Notes: a model not told the origin generated them from the letters alone. A DNA stretch of 64,000 nt from Adineta ricciae (GCA_905250025.1 CAJNOJ010000138.1:208817-272816), one strand, 5' to 3'; positions 22,379 to 33,949 are shown, numbered from the stretch's first letter. Translations and numbers: made by a program.

Positions 22379-23335
22379 TTATAACTTACAGCCTGAATTG
22401 ATAATCAGGTTAAATTTTTGAATTCGACTATTTCCTTGATCAACAACGAGAATATTTCCAAACGAATCAAAACTAAGAGTCGACGGGTAACTTAATTGAT
22501 TTGCATCTGAACCCTCTGATTGATTACATCCGAATAAACAACGAAAACCATTCGCATTCTGACCGATAATTCGATGATTACGAGAATCAACAATAAACAA
22601 GTAACTTTGACTATCCAGTGCAATTCCAGTTGGATAATCAAGATCAAATGTAACGTTGGGTGATCCATTTCCGGCGACAGTTGTTCCCAGTAAATTTTGA
22701 TACTCAAATAATTGAATTCGATGGTTTCCGCAATCTGCAACGAGTAGTTCTTGGCTTTTTTCATCAAAAAAGATTCCTCGAGGATTGCGAAGTGTTGCTG
22801 ATGTGGAACCGGGACTCGCTGTTCCCGCAACAATTGACGAATGGCTCCATGGATTGATCAAGGATTTGGAAATAACTTGATGCTGTTCAGATAATGAACA
22901 ATAAAGAGTTTGATAAGTTTCACTTAGGAAAAGATCAAAACATTGTCGACAGAAATTCATTCGTGGAATTGAAATCAACTTTGTTGATTTCGACTTGATT
23001 TCACTTACAACGCTAGTTGAGGAGTGAAATGTATCAACGAAAATGTCTTCTTTTGTGGTTACAAACAAACTTGATGAATTTGTTATATTGACAGAAATAG
23101 CTTTAATTAAACTCACATTTCCAGAGAGAAAAACGAGGATTTGTCCCTTATTTTTATTCGAAATATAAATTGTATTATTCTTATTGATAAAGAAATCAAA
23201 AGGATTTGATCCGATGACAGATTCGTTCGCAATTGTTGTGCCATTCGGATTCCATTGTGAAGTAGAAGAAAAAATTGGTCGATTATATGAAAAACCTACA
23301 TTTACGAAAAGGCGTGTGACTAGATCGATTATCAT
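22379..23335 (-). CDS. NHL-repeat beta-propeller protein (copy A, intact)
   Basis: Open frame of 318 aa. The second half has typical NHL blades (LLVADCGNHRIQLF, YLFIVDSRNHRIIG, ILVVDQGNSRIQKF), each ending in the N-H/S-R-I signature. The first half has weaker blades and two Cys (NFCRQCFDLF). NHL propellers are protein or RNA binding platforms; in bdelloids similar extracellular versions are abundant. The first ATG is close to an acceptor-like TTTTCAG, so at least one 5' exon is probably missing from this call. The 3' end may also be spliced (GTAAGT at the GCKL stop). Counterpart 17724-18681 is frameshifted. Confidence 0.65.
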   Translation of the reverse strand: MIIDLVTRLFVNVGFSYNRPIFSSTSQWNPNGTTIANESVIGSNPFDFFINKNNTIYISNKNKGQILVFLSGNVSLIKAISVNITNSSSLFVTTKEDIFVDTFHSSTSVVSEIKSKSTKLISIPRMNFCRQCFDLFLSETYQTLYCSLSEQHQVISKSLINPWSHSSIVAGTASPGSTSATLRNPRGIFFDEKSQELLVADCGNHRIQLFEYQNLLGTTVAGNGSPNVTFDLDYPTGIALDSQSYLFIVDSRNHRIIGQNANGFRCLFGCNQSEGSDANQLSYPSTLSFDSFGNILVVDQGNSRIQKFNLIINSGCKL

Positions 23336-24239
23336 CGGGATTATCCTGAAAATTTACCTGAAATTTGTTTTATAATGAATAAAACGATCAGAAAACGTTG
23401 TTTTCCATTGAAGGACATAGCGCGCAAATAAATGATCTCATTTTCCAACAAGTTTACATATTAGGGATTTCTTTGTTTAGAAATCAAAATTAAAAGAAAA
23501 GGTGATTTTCCTCATTTTAGTTTTCTCTCATTAAATATTGGACTGCTGATTTTCCTTGTTCAAAACTTTATTTACGTTTCAGTCTACATGTAAAAGTCAC
23601 GGAAGAATATTTCAAGGTGTAAGAAGCATAGATACTATGACGTCGACTCATTTCGGAATCAATTTAGAAAGTCTATAGCACAATATGAAAAGTTCTTCAG
23701 TGACAAGTTCTGATCATTTCTGAAATGAAATGAAGATTTCCGGTTGTACTATCCTGTAACAAGGATATGTTTTTTGAAGAAACCATGATACAAATTAGTG
23801 TCGCATCACCTATCAAAAACTCTCATTAAGAAGACTAAGTAACTTCGCACAAAGCCATTTACATACAAATCGTATCTTGCAAAAGTACTATTCTGGTGAA
23901 CTAGTGTTCTGGTATATAATAAACTCTATAACATATGTAATATTTTTGTTTAAATTTTTGAACTAAACGATTCTCTCGATGGATAGAACTATCCATTGCG
24001 GAGTGACTGAACATTTTTTTTGTCGATCACTATCTGATGAGCAAGTAATAGTTTAATCCTTTTTGATCGCGTTTTTGAAAAATAATTACGTTAAAAAAAA
24101 CCGTTTCCGATATGAACAGCTTGAAAATTCCAATTGGATGCAGAAAAAACGAACCTGCAGAGGCACAATTTTTTGCATAGGACGATATGTTCAAAAGGGA
24201 GATACAGTTGAAAGTTTTGCATCTTGTTCGCTGATTCAA
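23336..24239. other. Region upstream of the NHL gene (copy A)
   Basis: AT-rich and collinear with 18682-19460 and with the start of the piece at 26566. No gene recognised. Confidence 0.35.
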
Positions 24240-24720
24240 ATTATTCTGTATTCATGAATACGCCCAGAATTTGTTTACTCAAACAAATCGAAACTAATTA
24301 AAAAGCATTCAAAAGTCAGTCGGTTCAACGAACAACTAATGCTGTATTGATACTATACCACTACTACTTCATTTAGTCCAGAAACCAATGCTTAGTTGTC
24401 GACCAATGTTAAACGTCTGTTGCATACAAGTCATCGATAGGACTCCGTGGTATGTACCATGATGTTGTTGCTGCACTAGGTACTACTGTTGTCGTAGCTA
24501 CGGCGGAATAAGTAGAAAATTCTGAGATTGTACATTCAATTTTTACGTACCAGTTGCTCCTGTTGCTGTTATCGTTGTTAGGTTCCTTGTTACTAAGTAA
24601 ACAGGAAGGAAGGTTGTTAAGGTAATGACGCACATTGCAGGGAGGATTGCTACAATGATCAGTATTACAATCAGTATGGTCTTTTGCGAGAATACATCCT
24701 ATTCCGCAATGTTACACATT
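24240..24720 (-). pseudogene. Remnant of a second lectin-like gene (copy A)
   Basis: The strand opposite to the sequence shown encodes a hydrophobic anchor (ILIVILIIVAILPAMCVIT), then VATTTVVPSAATTSWY as in the linker of the lectin-like genes, then only the end of the module. About 250 nt coding for the middle of the module (LDDISV to CSPCW) are deleted at GACTCCG/TGGTATG. The 3' flank (CGCCCAGAATTTG, then GTCAGTCGG) is shared with the intact copies. A similar remnant with the same deletion lies at 26820-27180, so the loss predates the split of the two chromosome copies. Confidence 0.6.
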
Positions 24721-25570
24721 TGGGAATCAGTTCCTACGATTCCGGAATTACACCCTCACCCTCAAGATTATTTGTGACATTTTGTCTCTCACAAAAATTA
24801 GATGAAAGCTTTTCTATGTACAGCATTGTATACGATCTTCCACTTATTGCAACTGTTGTGTAGAAAGGTCGTCGTGCACAATCGTAAAATGACTTTCAGT
24901 ACGTCTAGCAAAGTTTGATCTCTTCTCCTTACTGAAAATAAACGTCTGATCAGAAATTTTGTGTAAATAAATCTCTCGGTCGAACTTGTTGACTGTTTAA
25001 GTTACGGCAGCAGAGAAGATAGGCGAGCGTCACAATGACTGGAATATAATTGCATTGGAATTGTTTCAAAGATCATCAGTGTGCTAATTGATCTGCACAT
25101 CAAGTCAGTCATATTTCATGACTTGGATTCTCCGTAGAAGACATTTCAGAAAGTATTTAACACTGGGGATTGACTATCATATACTTAAATAAGGTAGAAC
25201 TGACTGTTGGTACGATGAACTTATCGCATAACTTTGAACATTTTCTTTCTCATTATGTTTCACAGTCGTAGCCACACGATGAAACAAATCTGACATGGTA
25301 AAATCATGTTTTTGTTCGCTGCTTAAATTGAATAGCTTCAAGAAATGTAAAGTATAGGAGTGTCAACTTTTTTGAACATGAGACGTACTTTATCATCCGC
25401 GATAAATCCACTAAACAGCGCGTATAGCTAAGCAATCATTTAATATTCAACTGTAGACCTATGTAGCATATTTTTCTTATCTTGTCGTGTGTATGTGTGC
25501 ACATTGATAACTGCATGTGCTCGTTCTATCTTTTCATTTGTTTGAAAGGTATCCCTTAATTGAATGACAC
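24721..25570. other. Upstream region of the transporter gene (copy A)
   Basis: No gene seen. A short C-rich run (ACACCCTCACCCTCA, near 24751) is present. Collinear with 27181-28042, with several deletions there. Confidence 0.4.
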
Positions 25571-26545
25571 ATGGATAGAGAATCCAAGCCAAAAATTCTG
25601 TCAAATATACAAATCTATTTGAAACAACCATGGGATCTGATTAAAACTGGATATTTGATTTTAACATGGATTACCATGGTAGATTTGATCTGAGTGTAAA
25701 AATACTTTTTACATCTGACGAATTGTATTTAGGGTTTTCATCTTGAATTAATTGGTCCAACAATGCCCATTCTTGCTACAAATATTCAAGTTACATACAG
25801 TGGAATGGGCTCAGTACTTGCATCGAGAAGTGCTGGGTATTTAGTAGCAAATTGTCTCGGTGCTACGTTGCAAAGTATCGTCAAAAACCATTCGGAAGGT
25901 CTCCTTTTCTGTGCATTCTTTTTACCTGCCATTGCCGTTTTTGCTACACCTTTCATCACCTCGTTGATACTGATGTGTATTGTTTCATTTGCTCAAGGGA
26001 TTTCGAAAGGTTTTACCGACCTAGGTAAGTTCAGATTGCTCGGTTATCTATTTGAATACATATACATAGGTGGGAACAATCTATTATTGAAAATGTGGAC
26101 TGTTAATGCTTCAGCACCATTAAATGCAGTTCATTTAGGCTATGGAGTCGGCGCTGTTTTTGCTAATTTACTCATTCGTCCATTTCTTACTAATCGAAAT
26201 ATCTTCGTTCCATATTCCATCACCGCACTCATATGTCTTTTGATCTCTGTTGGACATATATTTCTCTATATCCTAGAAATAAGAAATCGAAGACAAAAGT
26301 CAAGAGTAGAGGAAGTCGAAGAGAGCTTGGAAAAGTCGTCACCTTATTCCCCGCGTACGTGTGGTCGTGGATCTTTCCAATATGGTTTAATTCTTTCGAT
26401 AATGTTTATTGCTTACACATTTTTCGTGGGTGGAAATTATCAAACATTTTCCAAATTCTACTTTTCGTTTCTGAAATTCGAAAAATTTAAGTTGTCCAAT
26501 GAAGATGCCAGTTGGGGAATGATTCTCTTTTGGCTTTCCAGTTCC
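25571..26545 (+). CDS. MFS transporter, MFSD4/Na-dependent glucose transporter-like, 5' part (copy A)
   Basis: Exons 25571-25678, 25733-26024 and 26070-26545; the 3' exons of the same copy are at 31196-32040. The first ATG opens MDRESKPKILSNI and runs through a first membrane helix (LIKTGYLILTWITM) into GFHLELIGPTMPIL, the typical MFS loop before TM2. The intron at 26025-26069 is 45 nt. Joined, the copy-A gene gives 455 aa, identical in exon lengths to the complete copy at 28216-29784. The frame that runs across the N at 26565 is an artefact. Confidence 0.78.
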
Positions 26546-26564
26546 GTATGTATATCTAGCTTTT
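26295..26564. repeat. Terminal overlap with 31196-31465 (270 nt)
   Basis: By reading, the last 270 nt of this piece are the same as the first 270 nt of the piece at 31196. Copy B (28915-29210) differs, for example GACTCTC for GATTCTC and GAAATTTG for GAAATTCG. The piece at 31196 therefore continues this one. Confidence 0.88.
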
Positions 26565-26565
26565 N
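26565..26565. other. Assembly join (1 N), copy A to copy B
   Basis: Right of the N the sequence restarts about 2.5 kb earlier in the order, with the copy-B region upstream of the transporter. Confidence 0.9.
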
Positions 26566-26819
26566 AACTATTCATTGCGGAGTGACTGAACATTTTTTTT
26601 GTAGATCACTATCTGATGAGCAAGTAATAGTTTAATCCTTTTTGATCGCGTTTTTGAAAAACAATTACTCTAAAAAAACCGTTCCCGATATGAACAGCTT
26701 GCAACTTCCAATCGGATGCAGAAAAACGAACCTGCAGAGCCACAATTTTTTTGCATACGATGATATGTTCAAAAGGGAGATACAGTTGAAATTTTTGCAT
26801 CTTGTTCACCGGTTCCAAT

Positions 26820-27180
26820 TATTCTGTATTTATGAATACGCCCAAAATTTGTTTACTCAAACAAATCGAAATTAATTTAGAAAAAGCATTCAAAAGTCAG
26901 TCGGTCCAACGAAACTACCACTACTACTCCATTTAGTCCAGAAACCAATGCTTAGTAGTCGACCAAAAGTAATATTAAACGTCTGTTGTATATAAGTCAT
27001 CGATAGGACTCCGTGGTATGTACCATAATGTGGTTGCTGTTTTCGTTGTTAGGTTCCTTCTTACAAAGTAAACAGGAAGGAAGGTTTTTAATGTAACGAT
27101 GCACATTGCAGTGAGGATTGCTAGAATGATCAGTATGACAATCAGTGGTCTTTTGCATCTATTTTGTTAAGAAGCATCGA
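26820..27180 (-). pseudogene. Remnant of a second lectin-like gene (copy B)
   Basis: Counterpart of 24240-24720 and more eroded. The anchor (LIVILIILAILTAMC) and ATTLWYIPRS remain. The module carries the same large deletion, and the Thr-rich linker is shortened. No open frame spans it. Confidence 0.55.
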
Positions 27181-28036
27181 AATACAAATGATTCACTAGT
27201 ATCAATGACAAATCTTCTGGAATCTTCAGTCTGCATTGCTTGTATATGCGCTGCGAGTTGATAACAACAATCGATCAGTATATTTATTGTTCGCAGTGTA
27301 TGATTTCTACAAAAAAAACTCATAATACAGTATGTTATTTGTCTTCGATTGGAATTCGAACTTGATTTTTTTACATGGATGAATCTTAGATTCGGATACT
27401 GAGTTATTCGTCACATATTGTCTTTAACAAAAATTAGATGAAAGCTTTTCTATGTATATTATTATATACGATCTTCCACTTACTGCAGCCGTTGTGTAAA
27501 AAGGTCGTCGTGCATAATCGCAAAATGATTTTCAGTGTGTCTAGCAAAGAAGATGGACGAGCGTCATAATGACTAGAATATAATTGCATTGGAATTGTTT
27601 CAAAGGCCATCGCTATGTTAATGATCTGCACATCAAGTCAGTTATATTTCATCCCTTGGCTTCTTCGTAGAAGACATTTCAGAAAGTATATCGCACTAGC
27701 AATTGACTATCTTTCGTATTGTGTTACACCCTCGTAGTGACACGATGAAACAAATTTGACATGGTAAAATCATGTTTTTGTTCGCTGCTTATATTTAATA
27801 CCTTCAAGAAATGTAAAGTATAGGAGTGTCAGCTTTTTGGAACATGAGACGTACTTTATCATCCCCGATAAATCCACTAAACAGCGCGTATTGCTAAGCA
27901 ATCATTTAATATTCAACTGTAGATCTATGTAACATATTTTTCTTATCTTATAGTGTGTGTGTGTGTGTGTGCACATTGATAACTGCATGTGCTCGTTCTA
28001 TCTGTTTATTTGTTTGAAAGGTATCCCTTAATTGAA
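27181..28036. other. Upstream region of the transporter gene (copy B)
   Basis: Collinear with 24721-25565, no gene seen. Contains the GT microsatellite at about 27953-27971, which is shorter in copy A. Confidence 0.4.
27953..27971. repeat. GT microsatellite
   Basis: Nine GT units in a row after ATCTTATA. The copy-A counterpart near 25485 has only GTGTGTATGTGTG, so the tract length differs between copies. Confidence 0.8.
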
Positions 28037-28208
28037 TGACACATGGATAGAGAATCCAAGCCAAAAATTCTGTCAAATATACAAATCTATTTGAAACAAC
28101 CATGGGATCTGATTAAAACTGGATATTTGATTTTAACATGGATTACCATGGTAGATTCGACCTGAGTGTAAAAATACTTTTTACATCTGACGAATTGTAT
28201 TTAGGGTT
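28037..28208. repeat. Terminal overlap with 28210-28381 (172 nt)
   Basis: The end of this piece and the start of the next are the same 172 nt by reading, including the copy-B-specific GATTCGACC where copy A has GATTTGATC. It holds a duplicate of transporter exon 1 (ATG at 28043) that should not be counted as a gene. Confidence 0.9.
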
Positions 28209-28209
28209 N
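28209..28209. other. Assembly join (1 N) inside an unmerged overlap
   Basis: Both sides carry the same 172 nt, so this is not a biological duplication. Confidence 0.9.
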
Positions 28210-28215
28210 TGACAC

Positions 28216-29784
28216 ATGGATAGAGAATCCAAGCCAAAAATTCTGTCAAATATACAAATCTATTTGAAACAACCATGGGATCTGATTAAAACTGGATATT
28301 TGATTTTAACATGGATTACCATGGTAGATTCGACCTGAGTGTAAAAATACTTTTTACATCTGACGAATTGTATTTAGGGTTTTCATCTTGAATTAATCGG
28401 TCCAACAATGCCCATTCTTGCTGCAAATATTCAAGTTACATATAGTGGAATGGGCTCAGTACTTGCATCGAGAAGTGCTGGGTATTTAGTAGCAAATTGT
28501 CTCGGTGCTACTTTACAAAGTATCGTCAAAAACCATTCTGAAGGTCTCCTTTTCTGTGCATTCGTTTTACCTGCCATTGTCGTTTTCGCTACACCATTCA
28601 TCACCTCGTTGATACTGATGTGTATTGTTTCATTTGCTCAAGGGATTTCGAAAGGTTTTACTGACCTAGGTAAGTTCAGATTGTTCAGTTATCTATTTGA
28701 ATGGGTATACATAGGTGGGAACAATCTATTATTGAAAATGTGGACTGTCAATGCTTCAGCACCATTAAATGCAGTTCATTTAGGCTATGGAGTCGGTGCT
28801 GTTTTTGCTAATTTACTCATTCGTCCATTTCTTACTAATCGAAATATCTTTGTTCCATATTCCATCACCGCATTCGTATGTCTTTTGATCGCTCTTGGAC
28901 ATATGTTTCTCTATATCCTGGAAATAAGAAATCGAAGACAAAAGTCAAGAGTAGAGGAAGTCGAAGAGAGCTTGGATAAGTCATCACCTTATTCGCCACG
29001 TACGTGTGGTCGTGGATCTTTCCAATATGGTTTAATTCTTTCGATAATGTTTATTGCTTACACATTTTTCGTGGGTGGAAATTATCAAACATTTTCCAAA
29101 TTCTACTTTTCGTTTCTGAAATTTGAAAAATTCAAGTTGTCCAATGAAGATGCCAGTTGGGGAATGACTCTCTTTTGGCTTTCCAGTTCCGTATGTATAT
29201 CTAGCTTCTTCCTGATCATCATTAAAACTATATTTTGACATACCAGATCGGACGCTTCATTTTCGCAATTATATCAATCTTTCTATCGGTAAATATCTGT
29301 CTTAGTATTATTTGGGCAGGCGCTATATGCCTCGCAGCAGCATGGCTTACTTATGTTTGGATCGTTGGTTTATCAAGTATGAGTTTATTTATTCTGGGTG
29401 CAATAACCGGCTTAATATTTTCACCGATATTTCCTTTATCGTTTGGTTATTTCAATCAAAGGCTCAATGTTATACCAATGCTCCTTGGTTTACTTTTGTG
29501 CGGGACGGCACTCGGAGCGATGACATCGAACAAAATAGCTGGTATGTTTTGTTTCGATGAAGACTTTGTATTTGACTCTCTATGTAGGTTTAGTGATGGA
29601 TCATGATCCCAACCATTTTCCAACACTGTTGGCGATTTGGATACTGATGGCAACTCTTCTCTACATTGGTTCGCATCTCGTCTACTTTTGTCATCGACGA
29701 CCTTCAGCAGATACTGGTCGTGAATGCGTTAACGAAGAAGAAAAAGGAGTGATGATGGAGATAACAAATAAAGAAAACAAATAG
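28216..29784 (+). CDS. MFS transporter, MFSD4/Na-dependent glucose transporter-like (copy B, complete)
   Basis: Exons 28216-28323, 28378-28669, 28715-29190, 29247-29541 and 29588-29784; 455 aa, with all four introns 45-56 nt and in agreeing phases. About twelve hydrophobic helices. GFHLELIGPTMPIL follows TM1; a long cytoplasmic loop with RNRRQKSRVEEVEE separates the two halves; the C-terminal tail is charged. WTVNASAPLNAVHLGYGVGA, cut to NAVHLGYGVGA here, matches the helix of MFSD4/NAGLT1 proteins with their LHFGFGLGA motif. That family is linked to sodium-coupled glucose or related solute uptake in the plasma membrane; substrate here is inferred. Same-strand guanine deaminase follows 97 nt downstream. 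Confidence 0.8.
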
Positions 29785-29881
29785 CAACTTCGTTTTTGCT
29801 TTTTTTACGATATGAAATAAAATACGAAAAGATCTTTATTCATGTTTAAAATTTAGTTTCAGAAGTTCGTTTACCACATTC

Positions 29882-31194
29882 ATGTTCAACGAGAAATATA
29901 TTTTTCATGGAACCATCATTGATACACCTGATCCATCGACATTACGAATTAGAAAACAACACATTTGTACTGTGAATAAGGGCAAAATCGAAATAATCAA
30001 ACCTGCTGATTCCCTCAATACTGTTGATGTATATCGAGATTATACGATTATTCATTTAAGCGAGAGTCAATTTATCTGTCCGGGATTTGTTGATTTACAT
30101 TGCCACGCTCCGCAATATCGACAAGTGGGAAGCGCTACTGAAGTGCCTCTTCTACAATGGCTCGACAAATTCACTTTCCCGAATGAAGCTAGATGTGCCG
30201 ATCTTTCCTACGCGCGGAATCTCTATACAAAACTTGTCTCGAGACTATTACGTAATGGAACGACAACAGTGCAATACTTTGCCACGATACATCTTGAAGC
30301 AACGAAAATTCTAGCAGATATCTGTCAAGAAAAAGGACAACGAGCATACATTGGTAAAGTGTGTGCAGATCGAAATTCACCTGATTTCTACATTGAAACG
30401 ACGGAGGAAAGTGTTCGGCATACAGAAGAATTCATTAATTATGTTCATCGTATGGAAAAAGGTAGAGATATTGCTGAGATGAAGGCTCTGATACATCCTG
30501 TTGTTACACCTCGATTTGTACCAACATGTTCACTAGATTTACTCGTTCAACTGGGACAACTAGCGAAGAAATATGATGTCCATATACAATCACACATCGC
30601 AGAGACAGCAGATCAGGTTGCATTCGTACATGCACTTCATCCTGATGTTGGAAACGGACGAGACGTAGCTATTTTCAATCAAACCGGCCTTCTGACAAAT
30701 AAAGCAGTTTTTGCTCACGGAGTCTATCTAGCTGACGATGAAGTTGACCACATGATAGCAAGTGGAAGCGCTGTAGCCAGTTGCCCAATTGCAAATTTTC
30801 TTTTTTCGAAAGGAATCACTGCCATTGAACGTTTTCGAAGAAAGGGTTTGAAAGTAGGTCTAGGAACTGACGTTGGAGGTGCATATTCAAGCAACATGCT
30901 TCCTGTCGTACGCGCTGCTGTGTTTGGTAATCGAACGATGGATTTTGTTTCGATCGATCGTTCGATTGCTGCACTTCCAGAATTTCCTGAACATAAAGAT
31001 CCAGACATTGATTTCAAATTCGCTTTCTACTTGGCCACTCTGGGAGGCGCACACGCGTTGAACATCGATACACACATCGGAAGCTTCGAAATCGGAAAGG
31101 AGTTCGATGCACTACTTGTCGACTGTAACAAGGATGATCAGGCATTCGATTATTGGAGTGAAGATGAAAGTGACATCATATTTGAGAAATGGGT
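29882..31194 (+). CDS. GDA: Guanine deaminase, 3' end missing (copy B)
   Basis: Intronless frame from ATG (MFNEKYIFHG) to the join. It has the amidohydrolase metal motif PGFVDLHCHAPQY (HxH), SHIAETADQ, VFAHGVYL and GLGTDVGG, matching the Zn ligands His, His, His, His and Asp of guanine deaminase. TFPNEARCADLSYA and RNGTTTVQYF fit that family rather than other amidohydrolases. The enzyme turns guanine into xanthine and ammonia in the cytosol. About 20 C-terminal residues are lost at the N (31195); the complete form is at 32139-33734. Confidence 0.88.
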
Positions 31195-31195
31195 N
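31195..31195. other. Assembly join (1 N), copy B to copy A
   Basis: Left is copy-B guanine deaminase; right is copy-A transporter exon 3, continuing from 26564. Confidence 0.9.
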
Positions 31196-32040
31196 AAAAG
31201 TCAAGAGTAGAGGAAGTCGAAGAGAGCTTGGAAAAGTCGTCACCTTATTCCCCGCGTACGTGTGGTCGTGGATCTTTCCAATATGGTTTAATTCTTTCGA
31301 TAATGTTTATTGCTTACACATTTTTCGTGGGTGGAAATTATCAAACATTTTCCAAATTCTACTTTTCGTTTCTGAAATTCGAAAAATTTAAGTTGTCCAA
31401 TGAAGATGCCAGTTGGGGAATGATTCTCTTTTGGCTTTCCAGTTCCGTATGTATATCTAGCTTTTTCCTGATCATCATTAAAACCATAGTTTGACACACC
31501 AGGTCGGACGCTTCCTTTTCGCAATTATATCAATCTTTCTATCGGTAAATATCTGTCTTAGTATTATTTGGGCAGGTGCTCTATGCCTCGCAGCAGCATG
31601 GCTTACTTATGTTTGGATCGTTGGTTTATCAAGTATGAGTTTATTTCTTCTGGGTGCAATAACCGGCTTAATATTTTCACCGATATTTCCTTTATCGTTC
31701 GGTTATTTCAATCAAAGGCTCAATGTTATACCAATGCTTCTCGGTTTACTTTTGTGCGGGACGGCACTCGGAGCGATGTCATCGAACAAAATAGCTGGTA
31801 TGTTTTGTTTCGATGAAGACTTTGCATTTGACTCTCTGTATAGGCTTAGTGATGGATCATGATCCCAACCATTTTCCAACACTGTTGGCGATTTGGATAC
31901 TGATGGCAACTCTTCTCTACATTGCTTCGCATCTCGTCTACTTTTGTCATCGACGACCTTCAACAGATACTGGTCGTGAATGCGTTAACGAAGAAGAAAA
32001 AGGAGTGATGATGGAGATAACAAATAAAGAAAACAAATAG
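31196..32040 (+). CDS. MFS transporter, MFSD4/NAGLT-like, 3' part (copy A)
   Basis: Continues 25571-26545. The 251 nt 31196-31446 repeat the end of exon 3, then exon 4 is 31503-31797 and exon 5 is 31844-32040, ending EEEKGVMMEITNKENK and TAG. Exon lengths equal those of copy B, and the frame is intact. Intron 4 (46 nt) and intron 3 (56 nt) are GT-AG. Confidence 0.78.
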
Positions 32041-32138
32041 CAATTTCGTTTTTGCTTTTTCTTACGATATAAAATAAAATATGAAAAGATCTTTATTCCT
32101 GTTTGAAATTTAGTTTCAGAAGTTCGTTTACCACATAC

Positions 32139-33734
32139 ATGTCCAACGGGAAATATATTTTTCATGGAACCATCATTGATACACCTGATCCATCGACATT
32201 ACGAATTAGAAAACAACACATTTGTACTGTGAATAAGGGCAAAATCGAAATCATCGAACCTGCTGATTCTCTCAATACTGTTGATCTATATCGAGATTAT
32301 ACGATTATTCATTTAAGTGAGAGTCAATTTATCTGTCCGGGATTTGTTGATTTACATTGCCACGCTCCACAATATCGACAAGTGGGAAGCGCCACTGAAG
32401 TACCTCTTCTTCAATGGCTCGACAAATTCACTTTCCCGAATGAAGCTAGATGTGCCGATCTTTCCTACGCGCGCAATCTCTACACAAAACTTGTCTCGAG
32501 GCTATTACGTAATGGAACGACGACAGTGCAATACTTTGCCACGATACATCTTGAAGCAACGAAAACTCTAGCAGATATCTGTCAAGAAAAAGGACAACGA
32601 GCTTACATTGGTAAAGTGTGTGCAGATCGAAATTCACCAGATTTCTACATTGAAACAACGGAGGAAAGTGTTCGGTATACAGAAGAATTCATTAATTATG
32701 TGCATCGTATGGAAAAAGGTAGAGATATCGCTGAGATGAAGGCTCTGATACATCCTGTTGTTACACCTCGATTTGTACCAACATGTTCACTAGATTTACT
32801 CGCTCAACTGGGACAACTAGCGAACAAATATGATGTCCATATACAATCACACATCGCGGAGACAGCAGATCAGGTTGCATTCGTACATGCACTTCATCCT
32901 GATATTGGGAATGGACGAGACGTAGCTATTTTCAATCAAACCGGTCTTCTGACAAATAAAGCAGTTTTCGCTCATGGAGTCTATCTAGCTGACGATGAAG
33001 TTGATCACATGATAGCAAGTGGAAGCGCTGTAGCCAGTTGCCCAATTGCAAATTTCCTTTTTTCGAAAGGAATCACGGCCATTGAACGTTTTCGAAGAAA
33101 GGGTTTGAAAGTGGGTCTAGGAACTGATGTTGGGGGTGGGTATTCAAGCAACATGCTTCCGGTCGTACGCGCTGCTGTGTTCGGTAATAGAACGATGGAT
33201 TTTGTTTCGATCGATCGTTCGATTGCTGCACTTCCAGAATTTCCTGAACATAAAGATCCAGACATTGATTTCACATTCGCTTTCTACTTGGCGACTCTGG
33301 GAGGCGCACACGCGTTGAACATCGATACACACATCGGAAGCTTCGAAATCGGAAAGGAGTTCGATGCACTACTTGTCGACTGTAACAAGGATGATCAGGC
33401 ATTCGATTATTGGAGTGAAGATGAAAGTGACATCATATTTGAGAAATGGGTNCTTCCAGAATTTCCTGAACATAAAGATCCAGACATTGATTTCACATTC
33501 GCTTTCTACTTGGCGACTCTGGGAGGCGCACACGCGTTGAACATCGATACACACATCGGAAGCTTCGAAATCGGAAAGGAGTTCGATGCACTACTTGTCG
33601 ACTGTAACAAGGATGATCAGGCATTCGATTATTGGAGTGAAGATGAAAGTGACATCATATTTGAGAAATGGGTGAATGCTGGTGATGACCGAAATATCGT
33701 TGGAGTGTGGGTGCAGGGACGAAAAGTGTGTTGA
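32139..33734 (+). CDS. GDA: Guanine deaminase (copy A, complete after removing an overlap)
   Basis: ATG at 32139 (MSNGKYIFHG), aligned with the copy-B start at 29882; an upstream in-frame TTG at 32103 is not a likely start. The coding part is 32139-33451 plus 33674-33734. The 221 nt 33453-33673 repeat 33231-33451, so the protein is 457 aa, not the longer frame that reads through the N. Zn ligand motifs LHCHAPQY, SHIAE, FAHGV and GTDVGG are all present, and the C-terminus ends VGVWVQGRKVC. A role in guanine salvage/catabolism follows from the family. AATAAATAAA follows about 40 nt after the stop, a probable polyadenylation signal. Confidence 0.88.
   Translation: MSNGKYIFHGTIIDTPDPSTLRIRKQHICTVNKGKIEIIEPADSLNTVDLYRDYTIIHLSESQFICPGFVDLHCHAPQYRQVGSATEVPLLQWLDKFTFPNEARCADLSYARNLYTKLVSRLLRNGTTTVQYFATIHLEATKTLADICQEKGQRAYIGKVCADRNSPDFYIETTEESVRYTEEFINYVHRMEKGRDIAEMKALIHPVVTPRFVPTCSLDLLAQLGQLANKYDVHIQSHIAETADQVAFVHALHPDIGNGRDVAIFNQTGLLTNKAVFAHGVYLADDEVDHMIASGSAVASCPIANFLFSKGITAIERFRRKGLKVGLGTDVGGGYSSNMLPVVRAAVFGNRTMDFVSIDRSIAALPEFPEHKDPDIDFTFAFYLATLGGAHALNIDTHIGSFEIGKEFDALLVDCNKDDQAFDYWSEDESDIIFEKWXLPEFPEHKDPDIDFTFAFYLATLGGAHALNIDTHIGSFEIGKEFDALLVDCNKDDQAFDYWSEDESDIIFEKWVNAGDDRNIVGVWVQGRKVC
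33231..33451. repeat. Terminal overlap with 33453-33673 (221 nt)
   Basis: Both 221-nt blocks read the same and both carry TTCACATTCGC and GGCGACTCTG, where copy B has TTCAAATTCGC and GGCCACTCTG. It duplicates 74 residues of guanine deaminase in the scaffold only. Confidence 0.9.
33452..33452. other. Assembly join (1 N) inside an unmerged overlap
   Basis: Same copy on both sides (copy A). Confidence 0.9.
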
Positions 33735-33949
33735 ATCTGTGTGTATGCGCAGAGAACCGTTTTTTTTCTTCTCCTAAATAAATAAACATATTTTTCTCTT
33801 CCAGTAAGAGAATTTTCGATTCTGTCTTCTGTCGCGTATTATTTTGCAATTATGTTGGCATAAAGCAAAACAAGTGTTTTTTCCCATCGCATTTTACGTT
33901 TTTTCATAAAAATTCTCAACGTTTGTTTAAAAAAAGGCATACGACTGGC

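Noticed and set aside
28043-28323. Tandem duplication of transporter exon 1
   Set aside because: Both copies lie in the same 172-nt overlap on either side of a single N and read the same, so this is an assembly artefact.
31107-31494. Fusion of guanine deaminase to a transporter fragment
   Set aside because: The frame crosses the N at 31195, where copy B ends and copy A begins.
32103-33734. 543-residue guanine deaminase with a duplicated C-terminal segment
   Set aside because: The extra 74 residues come from the 221-nt unmerged overlap around the N at 33452.
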